Shown: piece after piece, positions 42,236 to 52,398 of the stretch | Layout of the letters: every line of letters starts with the position of its first letter | Position numbering within the stretch: the first letter of the stretch is position 1 | Origin: Rhodomicrobium lacus | GTDB taxonomy: Bacteria > Pseudomonadota > Alphaproteobacteria > Rhizobiales > Rhodomicrobiaceae | Assembly (NCBI RefSeq): GCF_003992725.1 | Contig: NZ_RZNF01000012.1 | Span: 620,001-684,000 of the forward strand | Direction of reading: 5' to 3' | DNA: 64,000 nt | The notes under the pieces: model-generated | What the model saw: the letters and a program-made list of their open reading frames with translations, nothing else | Databases searched by the model: none | Told to the model about the DNA's origin: nothing | Program-made: the position numbers and the translations under genes

Positions 42236-43492
42236 ATGAACGTTATCGAAAGACCGCCGGAAGCCGGTGATATCCGCGCCGTTCTCGGCGTCCGGAGAAG
42301 GCGGCGTTCTTTCCGGTGGCTCTGGCTGCTGCTTGCAGCCCTCGCCTTGGGCGGCGGTTATTACGCCTATGCGCACAGGAACGGGACGAGCGGCCCCCTC
42401 TATGTCACGGAACCCGCCGCAAAGGGCGATCTCACCGTGACCGTCACCGCCACCGGTACCGTGTATCCCACCAATCAGGTGGATGTTTCCAGCGAGCTTT
42501 CCGGCATCATCCGCAAGGTGCTCGTCGATCACAACGACACGGTGAAAGCCGGGCAGGTCGTGGCGGAACTCGATACGGTTACGCTGAATGCGATGGTCGA
42601 GCGCAGCAAGGCGGCGCTCGCCGCCGCGAGGGCGCGCGTCATTCAGGCCGAGGCGACCGCGCTCGAACGCTCGAAAAACTTCGACCGGCAGAAGGCGCTG
42701 AACGCGTCGCGCTACACCTCCGACACCACGCTCGACTTCGCCCGCGCCGATCTTGGCCGCGCCGCCGCGACCGTCGACAGCGCGAAGGCCGACGTTCGTG
42801 TCGCGGAAGCCGAACTGAAGCAGAACGAAACAGCGCTTTCCAAGACCAAGCTTTATTCGCCCGTCGACGGCGTCGTGCTGAAGCGCAGCGTGGAGCCGGG
42901 ACAGACCGTGGCGGCGAGCTTCCAGCCGCCCGTGCTTTTCGTCATCGCGGAAAATCTGAAGCGCGTGGAATTGCGCGTGGATATCGACGAGGCCGATGTC
43001 GGCAAGGTGCGCGTCGGCCAGAAGGCGACATTCACGGTGGAAGCCTATCCGGGGCGGCGCTTTCCGGCGCGGATCGAACAGGTTCGCTTCGCATCGGACA
43101 CGACCAATCACGTCGTCACCTACAAGGCGATCCTGCGCGCGGATAATCCCGACCTGGTGCTCAGGCCCGGCATGACGGCCACGGCGGATATCGTCGTGGA
43201 CGAGGCGAAAGACGCGGTCCTCATACCGAATGCGGCGCTGCGGTTCGCCCCGCCTCCGCCGCCGAGGAAGGAACGCGGCGGCTTCTCGCTGTTCAAGATG
43301 CCCCGCATGCAGCCGTCGACGCCTGTAACCGATACGAGCACGAACGAACGACGCGTCCATGTGCTGAAGGATGGCAAGCCGGTCGCGCTCCGGATCCGGG
43401 TCGGGCCGAGCGACAAGTCCGTGACGCAGGTCAAGGCAGGGCTCGAAGCGGGCGAGGCCGTCATCACCGATCTTGAGGACGGCACGAACTAG
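42236..43492 (+). CDS. macA: MacA-like periplasmic adaptor (membrane fusion protein)
   Basis: The 418-residue adaptor has an N-terminal anchor (WLWLLLAALALGGGYYAYAH), the barrel-sandwich halves GTVYPTNQVDVSSELSGIIR and LYSPVDGVVLKRSVEPGQTV, a helical hairpin between them (about 110-200, with SKAALAAARARVIQAEATAL), a beta-barrel (RVDIDEADVGKVRVGQKATF) and a membrane-proximal domain with an unusual insertion APPPPPRKERGGFSLFK. With the downstream ATPase and permease it forms a MacAB-type exporter; the outer-membrane channel is not in the window. ATG 42236 is the best start. A GTG further upstream is in frame. Confidence 0.88.
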   Translation: MNVIERPPEAGDIRAVLGVRRRRRSFRWLWLLLAALALGGGYYAYAHRNGTSGPLYVTEPAAKGDLTVTVTATGTVYPTNQVDVSSELSGIIRKVLVDHNDTVKAGQVVAELDTVTLNAMVERSKAALAAARARVIQAEATALERSKNFDRQKALNASRYTSDTTLDFARADLGRAAATVDSAKADVRVAEAELKQNETALSKTKLYSPVDGVVLKRSVEPGQTVAASFQPPVLFVIAENLKRVELRVDIDEADVGKVRVGQKATFTVEAYPGRRFPARIEQVRFASDTTNHVVTYKAILRADNPDLVLRPGMTATADIVVDEAKDAVLIPNAALRFAPPPPPRKERGGFSLFKMPRMQPSTPVTDTSTNERRVHVLKDGKPVALRIRVGPSDKSVTQVKAGLEAGEAVITDLEDGTN

Positions 43493-43493
43493 G

Positions 43494-43588
43494 GGTCCGA
43501 TTCCGACATTTGCATCCGTTTGCAGCGCTTGCGAGCAAATGTCGGACTCGCAGCAACCGGGCCTCAAATGTCAAATTCGCTCCACTAG
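43494..43588. repeat. Palindromic repeat, copy 2, inside the macAB unit
   Basis: The element begins two bases after the macA stop. It opens GGTCCGATTCCGACATTTGC and its arm recurs inverted at GCAAATGTCGGAC. The core (43498-43550) is nearly the reverse complement of the core at 10437-10491; the tail (43545-43588, ending GCTCCACTAG) matches 10552-10595 with four differences. It fills most of the 143-nt gap to the ATPase gene. Its folding may stabilise or terminate the macA message. Confidence 0.75.
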
Positions 43589-43635
43589 GCCAAACCCGAG
43601 GCCTCTGGATCAAACCTCGACGGAGACCCGACCGC

Positions 43636-44415
43636 ATGCCCGGCGAGCTTGTTCTACCCATACCGGCGGCGCGGCCCTGGCACCTCGCACCGGCCGGCCC
43701 CGCAAAAGAGGGCACGGTGGAAACTGTGGCCGAGTTCAGGCAGGTGTCCAAGATCTATGGCAGCGGCGAGGCGGCGGTGCGCGCGCTCGACCGGATGGAC
43801 CTTTCCATCGCGCGCGGCGAGTTTGTCGCGATCATGGGGCCGTCTGGCTCGGGCAAGTCCACCGCGATGAACATTCTCGCCTGCCTCGATACGCCGACGA
43901 GCGGCGAATATCTGTTCAAGGGCATCGATGTCGGGGCACTCGACCGAGTGCAGCGCGCATTGCTTCGCCGCCATTATCTCGGCTTCGTCTTCCAGGGCTT
44001 CAACCTTCTGGCGCGCACGAGCGCCATCGAAAACGTGGAAATGCCGCTCATCTATCGCGGGATGCGCCGTTCCGAGCGGCGCGAGCGCGCGCGGTCGGCG
44101 CTTGCGCTCGTCGGCCTTTCCGGGCGGGAGAAGCATACGCCCGCCGAGCTTTCCGGTGGGCAGCAGCAACGCGTCGCCATAGCCCGCGCGCTCGTCTCCG
44201 AACCGTCGGTTCTGCTTGCCGACGAACCGACCGGCAATCTCGACAGCGCGCGCAGTCGCGAAATCATGGACCTTCTGACCGCGCTCAACCGCGATGCCGG
44301 CTTGACGGTCATCCTTGTCACGCACGAGCCGGAGATGGCGGTTTACGCATCGCGCATCCTTCATGTGGAGGACGGGCGCGTGAGCCGCATCGAGGAAAGG
44401 GCGACCGCGCGGTGA
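43636..44415 (+). CDS. MacB-type ATPase subunit
   Basis: This 259-residue ATPase has Walker [10 protein letters not shown], the Q-loop [20 protein letters not shown], the signature [20 protein letters not shown], Walker [13 protein letters not shown] and the switch His in VTHEPEMA. The long form in Escherichia coli is a single MacB chain; here the ATPase and the FtsX-type membrane part are separate genes that overlap by four bases. I used the ATG at 43636 with GGAG upstream. The 34 N-terminal residues before [16 protein letters not shown] are not part of the fold, so a GTG near 43717 is an alternative start. Confidence 0.88.
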   Translation: MPGELVLPIPAARPWHLAPAGPAKEGTVETVAEFRQVSKIYGSGEAAVRALDRMDLSIARGEFVAIMGPSGSGKSTAMNILACLDTPTSGEYLFKGIDVGALDRVQRALLRRHYLGFVFQGFNLLARTSAIENVEMPLIYRGMRRSERRERARSALALVGLSGREKHTPAELSGGQQQRVAIARALVSEPSVLLADEPTGNLDSARSREIMDLLTALNRDAGLTVILVTHEPEMAVYASRILHVEDGRVSRIEERATAR

Positions 44416-45620
44416 TCTGGGAAACGATCAAGCTCGCGTTGCAGGCGATCCGGCGCAATCTGATGCGCTCGTTCCTGACGACGCTCGGCGTGGTGATCGG
44501 CGTCGCGGCGGTCATCACCATGGTGACGCTCGGTCAGGGCTCGACGCACAAGATCACGCAGGACATCGCCAAGCTCGGCACGAACCTGCTGGTGCTGCGC
44601 CCGGGTCAGGCGGTCGGGCCAGGCGGCGTGCAGGACGTGGCGCGTCAGCTCGAAATAGCCGATGCGGACGCGATCCGCCGCGAGATTGCGGGCACCCGCG
44701 CCGTCGCTCCCGCCGCGACGCGGGCCGCGACCGCGATCGCCAACGGCAAGAACTGGAGTACGAACGTCACCGGCGCGGAGACGACCTACCTCACCGCCCG
44801 CGAATGGCCCGTCGCCGAAGGCCGCGCCTTCAACGACGGTGAACTGCGCGCGGGCCGCTCCGTCTGCCTCATCGGCAAGACCATACAGCGCGAGGTGTTC
44901 GGCGGAGGCGACGTCATCGGCCAGTCGATGCGCGTCGGCAAGATAAGCTGCGAGATCGTCGGCGTTCTCGCCGAAAAGGGCGAATCCGCCTTCGGACAGG
45001 ATCAAGACGACCTCGTCGTGATCCCGCTTCGGACATTCCACCGCCGCGTCGCTGGCAATACGGATGTGGGCTATATCTACATCGCGGTAGACAGCCAGCA
45101 CTCGACCGCCAAGACCCTCAAGGCCGTGGAGCTTCTCATGCGCGAGCGTCGCCGCATCGGGGCCGGCGATCAGGACGATTTCTTCGTGCGTGACATGAAA
45201 GAAATCACCGCCACGCTCACGGGCACCTACATGGTGTTGACCGGGCTTCTATCCGCCGTCGCCGCGATCAGCCTCCTTGTCGGCGGCATCGGCATCATGA
45301 ACATCATGCTCGTGTCGGTGACGGAGCGCACGCGCGAGATCGGCACCCGGCTTGCCATCGGAGCGCTCGCCGGGCAGGTGCTGACGCAGTTCCTCATCGA
45401 GGCCGTGGTGTTGTCGCTGTTCGGCGGCCTGATCGGCGTCGGGCTCGGGCTCGGTCTGTCGTGGCTGCTCGCGAGCGCGATCAAGGTGCCGATGACCATC
45501 GACCTTTCCGTGATCGCTCTGGCATTCGGCTTTTCGGCTGCGGTGGGGGTGATTTTCGGCTATTTTCCGGCACGCAAGGCGGCGCGGCTCGATCCCATCG
45601 AAGCCCTTCGCCACGAGTAG
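44412..45620 (+). CDS. MacB-type permease (FtsX/MacB_PCD)
   Basis: The 402-residue membrane protein has an N-terminal helix with MRSFLTTLGVVIGVAAVITM, a periplasmic MacB_PCD domain (about 45-235, with GQGSTHKITQDIAKLGTNLL and ETTYLTAREWPVAEGRAF), and three C-terminal helices with GGIGIMNIMLVSVTERTREI and GTRLAIGA, the FtsX/MacB motif. It starts at GTG 44412, overlapping the ATPase stop TGA, so the two are co-translated. It would transmit ATP-driven motion to MacA for export of a toxin, lipid or peptide. Confidence 0.9.
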   Translation: MIWETIKLALQAIRRNLMRSFLTTLGVVIGVAAVITMVTLGQGSTHKITQDIAKLGTNLLVLRPGQAVGPGGVQDVARQLEIADADAIRREIAGTRAVAPAATRAATAIANGKNWSTNVTGAETTYLTAREWPVAEGRAFNDGELRAGRSVCLIGKTIQREVFGGGDVIGQSMRVGKISCEIVGVLAEKGESAFGQDQDDLVVIPLRTFHRRVAGNTDVGYIYIAVDSQHSTAKTLKAVELLMRERRRIGAGDQDDFFVRDMKEITATLTGTYMVLTGLLSAVAAISLLVGGIGIMNIMLVSVTERTREIGTRLAIGALAGQVLTQFLIEAVVLSLFGGLIGVGLGLGLSWLLASAIKVPMTIDLSVIALAFGFSAAVGVIFGYFPARKAARLDPIEALRHE

Positions 45621-45708
45621 CGGCGGATTTCGGCACGGCGTGGCGACCTTGAGCGGCCTTCCCGTGTTCGGCTTGTTATGGTTAACACATTATTAAAGAG
45701 AGGCTTGG

Positions 45709-46011
45709 ATGCACCGGCTCCCTCTTGCAGCGGGATTGGCGATCGCGGCGGCGTTGCTGGCGATCGCCCCTTCATCGGCGAAGATCAGATGCGTCGACGA
45801 AGCGCAGGTGATTAACGGGCAGTTGGCGGTGACACCGTGGTGCGAGGACGAGAACCTCGCCAAGGTCGCGCAAGCCTACGGCGCGCGAGTGACCGGTGCT
45901 GCAATCCGCGACAATCCGAACCTCAAGGCACAGATTTGCCGCTTCGTCGGCGCCGATATCCGCGTGAAGGACACCTGCGCCGGCTATATCGACTTCGACC
46001 GGCGGCGCTGA
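45709..46011 (+). CDS. Small secreted four-Cys protein
   Basis: The 100-residue product has a signal peptide (LPLAAGLAIAAALLAIAPSS, cleavage near SSA-K) and a 73-residue mature part with four Cys (KIRCVDEA, TPWCEDEN, AQICRFVG, DTCAGYI), likely two disulfides, and a charged tail (DFDRRR). I do not recognise its family for certain. It follows the macAB operon by 88 nt and may be independent. Its role is unknown; a periplasmic place is inferred from the signal. Confidence 0.7.
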   Translation: MHRLPLAAGLAIAAALLAIAPSSAKIRCVDEAQVINGQLAVTPWCEDENLAKVAQAYGARVTGAAIRDNPNLKAQICRFVGADIRVKDTCAGYIDFDRRR

Positions 46012-46095
46012 AGCGCCGCAAAAGTGTGAAGCGGTTCTGCCGACAGCACGCACGACGAGACGAAGCACGCAAAACGAAGCCGGGAGCCGCGCGCT

Positions 46096-46896
46096 TCAGC
46101 TCTCCAGTTCCAGCACCATGCCGTCGACCGAAGGCTCGACATGGGCGGGAAGCCGCGAGGCGAGATCGTCGTAGTCAAGGTCGATGTGCAGATGCGTCAG
46201 CAGCGCGCGCCTGGGCTTCATCTCGGCGATGAACGTCAGCGCCTTTTCCAGTGTGAGATGGCTGGGATGAGGCGTGTAGCGCAGCGTGTTGAGGATCCAC
46301 ACGTCGAGATCGCGAAGGATGGGCCGCGACTCGGGCGGCAGGTCGTTCAGGTCGCAGGAATAGGCGAGGCCGCCGACGCGAAAGCCGAGCGAGTCGATGT
46401 CGCCGTGAATCTGACGGAAAGGTTGAAAGACGATCGGGCCGCCGGGACCGTCGATTGTGACCGGAGCATGATTTTCTATCACGTGACCTTCGACTATGGC
46501 GGGGTAGCTCGAACCGGACGGTGTCTCGAAGCAGTAGTCGAAGCGCTGGCGCAAGAGGGCTATCGTGCGCGCGTCGCCCCAAAGGTCGATGCGGCGGCGC
46601 TGGAGATAGGACAGCATGCGCAGATCGTCGATGCCATGCGTATGGTCGGCGTGATCGTGCGTGTAGACGACGCCATCGAGTTGCTTCACGTCTGCATCGA
46701 GAAGCTGCACGCGCATGTCGGGCGACGTGTCTATCAGCGCGACGGTGCGTCCGTTCTCGCCGATGCGCTCCACGAGAAGGGAACTGCGCCGCCGCCGGTT
46801 CTTGGGGTTCGCCGGATTGCACGCACCCCAGTCATTGCCGACGCGCGGCACGCCGGTTGACGAGCCGCATCCGAGGATGGTGAAGCGAAGCGTCAT
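46096..46896 (-). CDS. PhnP-like MBL-fold hydrolase
   Basis: The 266-residue metallo-beta-lactamase-fold protein has the metal motif YTHDHADHTHGIDDLR, GCGSSTGVPRVGNDWGACNP at the N-terminus (as in PhnP and RNase Z-like proteins), a middle segment ESSYP-like and AYSCDLNDLPPESR, and a final metal-ligating THLHIDLDYDDL. PhnP is a cyclic phosphodiesterase; without phn genes near it, substrate is open. Its start overlaps the tatD stop by four bases and it ends the holB-metG-tatD unit. Confidence 0.85.
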   Translation of the reverse strand: MTLRFTILGCGSSTGVPRVGNDWGACNPANPKNRRRRSSLLVERIGENGRTVALIDTSPDMRVQLLDADVKQLDGVVYTHDHADHTHGIDDLRMLSYLQRRRIDLWGDARTIALLRQRFDYCFETPSGSSYPAIVEGHVIENHAPVTIDGPGGPIVFQPFRQIHGDIDSLGFRVGGLAYSCDLNDLPPESRPILRDLDVWILNTLRYTPHPSHLTLEKALTFIAEMKPRRALLTHLHIDLDYDDLASRLPAHVEPSVDGMVLELES

Positions 46897-47693
46897 GATG
46901 CGCCACCTCCCGCCGCGGCTTTTGCTTTCGCGAAAAGCCGGAAAAAATTGTCGGTGGTCGCCGCCGCAAGCTCCGCTTCGCTCACGCCCTTGGCTTCCGC
47001 CAGCACCCTGGCCGTGAACCTCACGAAGGCCGGCTCATTCGTCTTGCCGCGATAGGGCGGCGGGGCGAGGTAGGGTGAGTCCGTTTCGACAAGCAGGCGT
47101 TCGAGCGGCACCGTCGCCGCCAGCTCCCTCAATTCGCCGGATTTCGGGAAAGTGAGGATGCCCGAGAACGAGATGTAGAGGCCAAGTTCCAGCGCTGCTT
47201 CCGCGAGCGAGCGGTTGCTCGTGTAGCAGTGCAGCAGCGCCTTGAACGGCCCCTTCGCCATTTCTTCGGTGAGGATCACAGCCGTGTCTTCCTCAGCGTC
47301 GCGGGTGTGGATTACGAGCGGCAGACCCGTCTGCCGCGCCGCCGCGATGTGCTTGCGGAAGACGGTTTGCTGATCCTCGCGCGCGCTCTTGTCGTAAAAA
47401 TAATCGAGGCCCGCCTCGCCGACGGCGACAACACGCGGATGGCGCGTAAACGCCACGATGTCGGGCAGCGGGATGTTGCGTTCCTCGCTGGCGTAATGGG
47501 GATGCGTGCCCACTGAGCACGTCACTTCGGGATAGCGCTCGGCAATCGGCAGGACGGAGGACGGAAATTTCCGCACGCGCGTCGAGATGGTGACCATATG
47601 GCCGACGCCCGCCTCCCTGGCGCGCGCGACAACCTCATCCCGCTGAGGTTCGAATTCCGGAAAGTCGAGATGGCAATGACTATCGACAAGCAT
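46893..47693 (-). CDS. tatD: TatD family metal-dependent hydrolase
   Basis: The 266-residue TIM-barrel hydrolase has MLVDSHCHLDFPEFEPQRDE with the metal site HxH, VGTHPHYAS, VVAVGEAGLDYFYDKSAREDQ, QTGLPLVIHTRDAEEDTAVI and LLVETDSPYLAPPPYRGKTN, all TatD hallmarks. Members are 3'-exonucleases or deoxyribonucleases used in DNA repair. I chose the ATG at 47693, as upstream codons lack homology. It lies in the conserved alphaproteobacterial order holB-metG-tatD-MBL. Confidence 0.92.
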   Translation of the reverse strand: MLVDSHCHLDFPEFEPQRDEVVARAREAGVGHMVTISTRVRKFPSSVLPIAERYPEVTCSVGTHPHYASEERNIPLPDIVAFTRHPRVVAVGEAGLDYFYDKSAREDQQTVFRKHIAAARQTGLPLVIHTRDAEEDTAVILTEEMAKGPFKALLHCYTSNRSLAEAALELGLYISFSGILTFPKSGELRELAATVPLERLLVETDSPYLAPPPYRGKTNEPAFVRFTARVLAEAKGVSEAELAAATTDNFFRLFAKAKAAAGGGAS

Positions 47694-47784
47694 GTCCCAG
47701 ACCAGTCTCCTGCCGCTGCGGATCGCGCCGGGCGCGGCCAACGCATGCCTCGAATGAGAGCGGCAGGAGCGCCGGTCTCAAGGA

Positions 47785-49356
47785 TCAGCTTGCGGCTGCG
47801 GCCTTCGCCGCTTCTTCCTCAACATAGCGCGGGAAGACGCCTTGTGGAGTGGCGATTTTCGTCCCAGCCTTCAGCGGATGCGCGAGCGCGTCGAAGCTGC
47901 GATCTTCGGCCGCGACGCCGAGCTGGTCGAGAAGCTTCGCCGATGATGCCGGAATATAGGGTTGCGCGAGGATAGCAACACGCCGCACGATTTCCGCCGT
48001 CGTCCAAAGCACGGTGCCCATGCGCGCGGGGTTCGTTTTCTTCAACGCCCACGGTTCCTGCACGGCGAAATATTTGTTCGTTTCGGCGACCACTTTCCAG
48101 ATTGCGTCCAGCGCCTTGTGTGGCGCCTGCTGGTCGATGAACTCGCGGTTTGCATCGAGGAGAGCGGCGGACGCGGCAAGGATCGGCTCATCGTCGGCCG
48201 CAGGTTCGCTCGGTTCCGGGATGGCGCCCGCGCAATTCTTCGCGATCATCGACAGCGAGCGCTGCGCGAGATTGCCGAGGTCGTTCGCGAGGTCGGCGTT
48301 GATGCGGTTTACCATCTGCTCGTGCGTGATGTTGCCGTCCTGGCCGAACGGCACTTCGCGCAGGAAGTAATAGCGCACCTGATCCACGCCGTAAGTGTCG
48401 ACCAGATCCTTCGGCGCGACGACGTTGCCGACCGACTTCGACATCTTCTCCCCGCGATTGTACAGGAAGCCGTGGCCGAAAACGCGCTCGGGCAAAGGCA
48501 GTTTCGCAGACATCAGGAACGCGGGCCAGTAGACCGCGTGAAAGCGCGTGATGTCCTTGCCGATGACGTGCACCTGCGCGGGCCAGCGCTCCTTCCACGT
48601 CTTCGAGCGGATTTTCGGAAAGCCCGCGCCGGTAATGTAGTTCGTGAGCGCGTCCACCCAGACGTAGATGATGTGGCCCGGCGCGTCCGGCACCGGGATG
48701 CCCCAGTCGAGCGTCGTGCGCGAAATCGACAGATCTTGCAGACCGCCCTTGACGAAGCTGACCACCTCGTTGCGGCGCTCCGGCGGCATGATGAAGCCGG
48801 GGTTTTCCTCGTAGAACTTCAGCAGCTTCTTCTCGTACTTCGACAGCCGGAAGAAATAGGTCTGCTCCTCGGTCCATTCGACGGGGGTGCCCTGCGGCCC
48901 GAGGCGGACGCCGTTTCCGCCGAGCACCGTCTCGCTCTCGGCATAGAACGCCTCGTCGCGCACCGAGTACCAGCCCTGATAGCCGGAAAGATAGATATCG
49001 CCCGCCTTCTCCATGCGACGCCAGATCTCGGCCACCGCCTCGTAATGGCGCGGCTCGGTCGTGCGGATGAAATCGTCGTGGGAGACGTCGAGCAGGGCGA
49101 GCATCTCCTCGAATTTCGGCGTGTTGCGGTCGGCAAGCTCGGTCGGCGTGATGCCTTCCTTCGCCGCCGTCTGCTTCATCTTGAGACCATGCTCGTCCAC
49201 GCCGGTGAGGAAGAACACCGGGTGCCCGTCGAGCCGCTTGAAGCGCGCCATCGCGTCCGTCGCCACCGCCTCATAGGCGTGGCCGATGTGGGGCTCGCCG
49301 TTCGGATAGGAAATGGCAGTGGTTATCGTGTAATGCGGTTTTTGTTGTTCTGTCAT
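47785..49356 (-). CDS. metG: Methionyl-tRNA synthetase
   Basis: MetG charges tRNA(Met). The 523-residue enzyme has the HIGH motif in [56 protein letters not shown], and KMSKS in [20 protein letters not shown], then the helical anticodon-binding domain. It ends soon after that domain ([14 protein letters not shown]), so it lacks the C-terminal tRNA-binding (EMAP-II-like) part found in longer forms. The start chosen is the ATG at 49356 that opens [13 protein letters not shown]. Confidence 0.96.
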   Translation of the reverse strand: MTEQQKPHYTITTAISYPNGEPHIGHAYEAVATDAMARFKRLDGHPVFFLTGVDEHGLKMKQTAAKEGITPTELADRNTPKFEEMLALLDVSHDDFIRTTEPRHYEAVAEIWRRMEKAGDIYLSGYQGWYSVRDEAFYAESETVLGGNGVRLGPQGTPVEWTEEQTYFFRLSKYEKKLLKFYEENPGFIMPPERRNEVVSFVKGGLQDLSISRTTLDWGIPVPDAPGHIIYVWVDALTNYITGAGFPKIRSKTWKERWPAQVHVIGKDITRFHAVYWPAFLMSAKLPLPERVFGHGFLYNRGEKMSKSVGNVVAPKDLVDTYGVDQVRYYFLREVPFGQDGNITHEQMVNRINADLANDLGNLAQRSLSMIAKNCAGAIPEPSEPAADDEPILAASAALLDANREFIDQQAPHKALDAIWKVVAETNKYFAVQEPWALKKTNPARMGTVLWTTAEIVRRVAILAQPYIPASSAKLLDQLGVAAEDRSFDALAHPLKAGTKIATPQGVFPRYVEEEAAKAAAAS

Positions 49357-49405
49357 GGCGCAATGGTCGGGATGGCGGGGAAAGGTACGTTGGACTGGCG
49401 GAAGC

Positions 49406-50470
49406 TCACGCCTTTCTGGCAATACGTTCCATATCGGAAAATGCAGCCAACAGAAAGGCTCCTTTATCGAGATTGAGCACGTCGGTCTCGATTCGACGCT
49501 CGCGGAAGCCCTGCCACGCGACGGCCCACAGCGCGGCTTGCGTTGTATTGCCCCTTCCGCCTTGCGCCGCGCTTTTCGCGCGCGCCTCGATGCGCTCCTC
49601 GATCAGGTCGCAAAGCCTCTCGAACTTGTCGGCGTTCTTTGCGCCGCTCGCCGACTGGATGAGATCGTGGACGGCGGCGTGGTCGAGCCGGGGAAGTCTG
49701 TCGATCACGCGCTCAAGCTTGTCCGCCAGCGTGAGGAGGCCGCCGCCGATGAGGTCGAGCGCGCGCCCCACCGAACCGCTCGAAAGCGCGTGAAGCCGCT
49801 GCATCTGCTCGGCTTCGGGGATGTCCAGGCGGGCACGGGCGCAGGCTGCCTCGACCGCGTTCGCGAACGGCTCCGCGTGGAGCGGATGCAGCGTGAGCTT
49901 GATGCAGCGCGAGCGGATGGTCGGCAACACGGCGGCGGCGCCGTGGCTGACGAGGAAGAACACCGTGCGGGGCGGCGGCTCCTCGACCGCCTTCAGGAGC
50001 GCGTTCGCCGAGGCGATGGTGAGGTCGTTCGCCGGATCGACGATCATGGCGCGCCAGCCGCCGGGACTGGTGAGGCCGAGGAACGCGCGCAACTTTCGCA
50101 CCTCGTCCACGCCGATGGTGGAAGCGCCGGAAACCTCCAGCGCGAACAGCGAGGAATGGGCGCCCGCCGCGATCTGGCGCGCGGCCGGATGGGTCGATGG
50201 CGCGTCGAGGGTGGTTGCGGGGGCGAGGTTCGCCGTTGCGTTCTCGCCGTGACGGCTCAGAAGGAACCGCGCGGCGCGCCAGGCGAAGGTCGCCTTGCCG
50301 ATGCCGCGCTCACCTGTGACGAGCCACGCATGATGCAGAGCGCCCGCGTTGTATGAGCGCAGAAACATCGCTTCCGCTTCTTCGTGGCCGAAGAGATCGT
50401 CGGCAAGCCGCGGGTGCAGCGGATCGCCCGCCGCTTCGGCTTCGTTTTCGCTCCCCTTGCGCCTTGCCAT
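49406..50470 (-). CDS. holB: DNA polymerase III subunit delta-prime
   Basis: The 354-residue protein is a clamp-loader AAA+ subunit. The start [17 protein letters not shown] leads into [20 protein letters not shown], the P-loop region [19 protein letters not shown], then [40 protein letters not shown] with [22 protein letters not shown] (the sensor SRC motif), and a helical C-domain. The Walker A is the form GERGIGK. I set the start at ATG 50470; the frame runs upstream through the end of gloB but is non-coding there. Confidence 0.9.
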   Translation of the reverse strand: MARRKGSENEAEAAGDPLHPRLADDLFGHEEAEAMFLRSYNAGALHHAWLVTGERGIGKATFAWRAARFLLSRHGENATANLAPATTLDAPSTHPAARQIAAGAHSSLFALEVSGASTIGVDEVRKLRAFLGLTSPGGWRAMIVDPANDLTIASANALLKAVEEPPPRTVFFLVSHGAAAVLPTIRSRCIKLTLHPLHAEPFANAVEAACARARLDIPEAEQMQRLHALSSGSVGRALDLIGGGLLTLADKLERVIDRLPRLDHAAVHDLIQSASGAKNADKFERLCDLIEERIEARAKSAAQGGRGNTTQAALWAVAWQGFRERRIETDVLNLDKGAFLLAAFSDMERIARKA

Positions 50471-50525
50471 GGTGCCTCCAGAAACGTATCGGCGGAAGCG
50501 CGCGGGCGCGCTCGGTGCGGTGTCC

Positions 50526-51329
50526 TCAGAAGCGGTCCTTGCGCCGCCGCAATTCCTCGAACACGGACTCGTCGGACACGTCCGGGCCGATGCCGAGCGA
50601 TTTGCGGATTTCAGGACTGAACGGCCGCAGGAACGGGTTCGTCTCGAGCTCCTTGGCAAGCGTGACCGGCAGCGTGGGTTTGCCGTCGGCCCGGAGCCGG
50701 TCAACCTCCTCCTTGCGCTTGTGCAGCGCGATGTTCTCCGGCTCAACCGAAAGCGCGAATTTGATGTTCGACTGCGTGTATTCATGGCCGACATAGAGGA
50801 GCGTGCGCTCCGGCAGCCGCATCAGCTTTTCGAGCGAGTGCCACATGTCGGAGTAACGACCGTCGTTCACGCGGCCGCATCCGACTGAAAAAAGTGTGTC
50901 GCCGACGAACGCCAGCCCGCTTTTCTGGCCTGCGATCTCGGCCTGAATGGCGTCGGGGATGAAGTAGGCGACATGACCCGGAGTGTGGCCCGGCGTTTCG
51001 ATCACCTCCACCTCGAACCGCCCGAAGGGCACGCAATCGTCCTGATGCACCTCGACATCGAGAACGGGGATTTCGGCGGCTTCCCGGGCGGGGGCGTAGA
51101 CGATGCAGTTCGTGCCCCGCTTCAGGGCTTGAAGTCCCTGGATATGATCCCAATGATGATGCGTGACGAGAATATGCGTCAGCGTCCAGCCCGCGCTTTC
51201 AAGTTCCCTGCGAACGGCGTCATCGTCGGGCGCATCGATGGAAGCGGTGACCCCCGTAACCGGATCGTGGATCAGAACGCCGTAATTGTCGCTTAGACAG
51301 GGGAACAGTCGAACTTCTAGATGGGACAT
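50526..51329 (-). CDS. gloB: Hydroxyacylglutathione hydrolase (glyoxalase II)
   Basis: The 267-residue enzyme hydrolyses S-lactoylglutathione in methylglyoxal detoxification. It has the metal motif LVTHHHWDHIQGLQAL, VIETPGHTPGHVAYFIPDAI, FVGDTLFSVGCGRVNDG and LLYVGHEYTQSNIKFALSVE with the glutathione-contacting region at the C-terminus (LPVTLAKELETNPFLRP). All metal ligands look intact. It is divergent from a SAM methyltransferase (93 nt apart), a common arrangement in alphaproteobacteria. Confidence 0.94.
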   Translation of the reverse strand: MSHLEVRLFPCLSDNYGVLIHDPVTGVTASIDAPDDDAVRRELESAGWTLTHILVTHHHWDHIQGLQALKRGTNCIVYAPAREAAEIPVLDVEVHQDDCVPFGRFEVEVIETPGHTPGHVAYFIPDAIQAEIAGQKSGLAFVGDTLFSVGCGRVNDGRYSDMWHSLEKLMRLPERTLLYVGHEYTQSNIKFALSVEPENIALHKRKEEVDRLRADGKPTLPVTLAKELETNPFLRPFSPEIRKSLGIGPDVSDESVFEELRRRKDRF

Positions 51330-51421
51330 TGCTGCACCTGATCACAAATATGGGTCACCCCAGACTTAAGATAAACCATCCGCGCGTTAAACCCGGTTAG
51401 ACGAAATGCTGGTTCGTTTTT

Positions 51422-52213
51422 ATGTATGATGATGTCTCGCACCTCAGGGATTTTTACGCTTCGCCACTCGGGCAACTCGCGCGCCGCATCATCACGCACC
51501 GCGTGCGTGCGCGGTGGGATAATTTAAGCGGGCTGGATGTCGTGGGGCTTGGCTACGCGGCTCCTTATCTTCGCGCGTTCGACGGAGAGGCGAGAACCAC
51601 GGCCGCGCTGATGCCTTATCGGCAGGGCGCCGTGCAATGGCCGAGCGAAGGCCCTTTCCGCGCGGCCCTCGTCTCCGAAACCGCGCTGCCGATGCGAGAC
51701 AAGTCCGTGGATTGCATGCTCGTCGTGCATGGCCTCGAACATGTGGACGCCCGTCACGATTATCTCCGCGAAATCTGGCGCGTGCTGATGCCTCGCGGCC
51801 GGCTGATCCTCGTCGCGCCGAACCGCCGCGGCGCGTGGGCACGCTTCGAGTCCACGCCCTTCGGGCATGGGCGGCCCTACAGTCTCCGGCAGATCGAAGA
51901 CCTGCTGCGAGATGCGCTGTTCGAGCCCGTGGGCGTGACGCCGTGCCTGTTCGCGCCGCCCTTTCGCGCCCGCCATCTGCCGTTTGCCGCAACCGCGTGG
52001 GAGCGTGTCGGCGCCAGGCTCTGGCCCGCTTTCGCGGGGGTGCTGATCGTGGAAGCGGTCAAGATGGCTTATGCCGAGGTGCGCGTTTCGGTGAAGAAGC
52101 GCGCCTTTGCGTCGATGCCGGCGTTGAACGGCCTGAGCCCTGCCCATCGTCGCCCCGGCGACGGGCGCAAGCCTCGCTCGCCCGCTTTCCGCGGCGATTC
52201 AACCGGCGATTGA
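51422..52213 (+). CDS. SAM-dependent methyltransferase next to gloB
   Basis: The 263-residue protein has a class I methyltransferase core: VVGLGYAAPYLRAFDGEART (motif I region without the classical GxGxG), LPMRDKSVDCMLVVHGLEHV and LMPRGRLILVAPNRRGAWAR (post-I and IV). The pattern LRDFYASPLGQLARRII at the start is shared with methyltransferases found divergent from gloB. The tail is Arg/Ser-rich and lacks obvious structure. The substrate is unknown. Confidence 0.8.
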   Translation: MYDDVSHLRDFYASPLGQLARRIITHRVRARWDNLSGLDVVGLGYAAPYLRAFDGEARTTAALMPYRQGAVQWPSEGPFRAALVSETALPMRDKSVDCMLVVHGLEHVDARHDYLREIWRVLMPRGRLILVAPNRRGAWARFESTPFGHGRPYSLRQIEDLLRDALFEPVGVTPCLFAPPFRARHLPFAATAWERVGARLWPAFAGVLIVEAVKMAYAEVRVSVKKRAFASMPALNGLSPAHRRPGDGRKPRSPAFRGDSTGD

Positions 52214-52398
52214 TCCGTCCTTAGAGCCATCTCGCACACGCCGCTTCCATGCGTATCGTGCCCCGACACGCCCGCCCGCCATCTATAGACGCGCGGCAAC
52301 ATCATCCGCGAAGATAAGCAGCTACAAGCGCAGGCGTTGCTTGCGCGAGGCCGTTCAGGTTGCTAACCCAAATGCGGGGCAACAGAGGGGACGGACGC

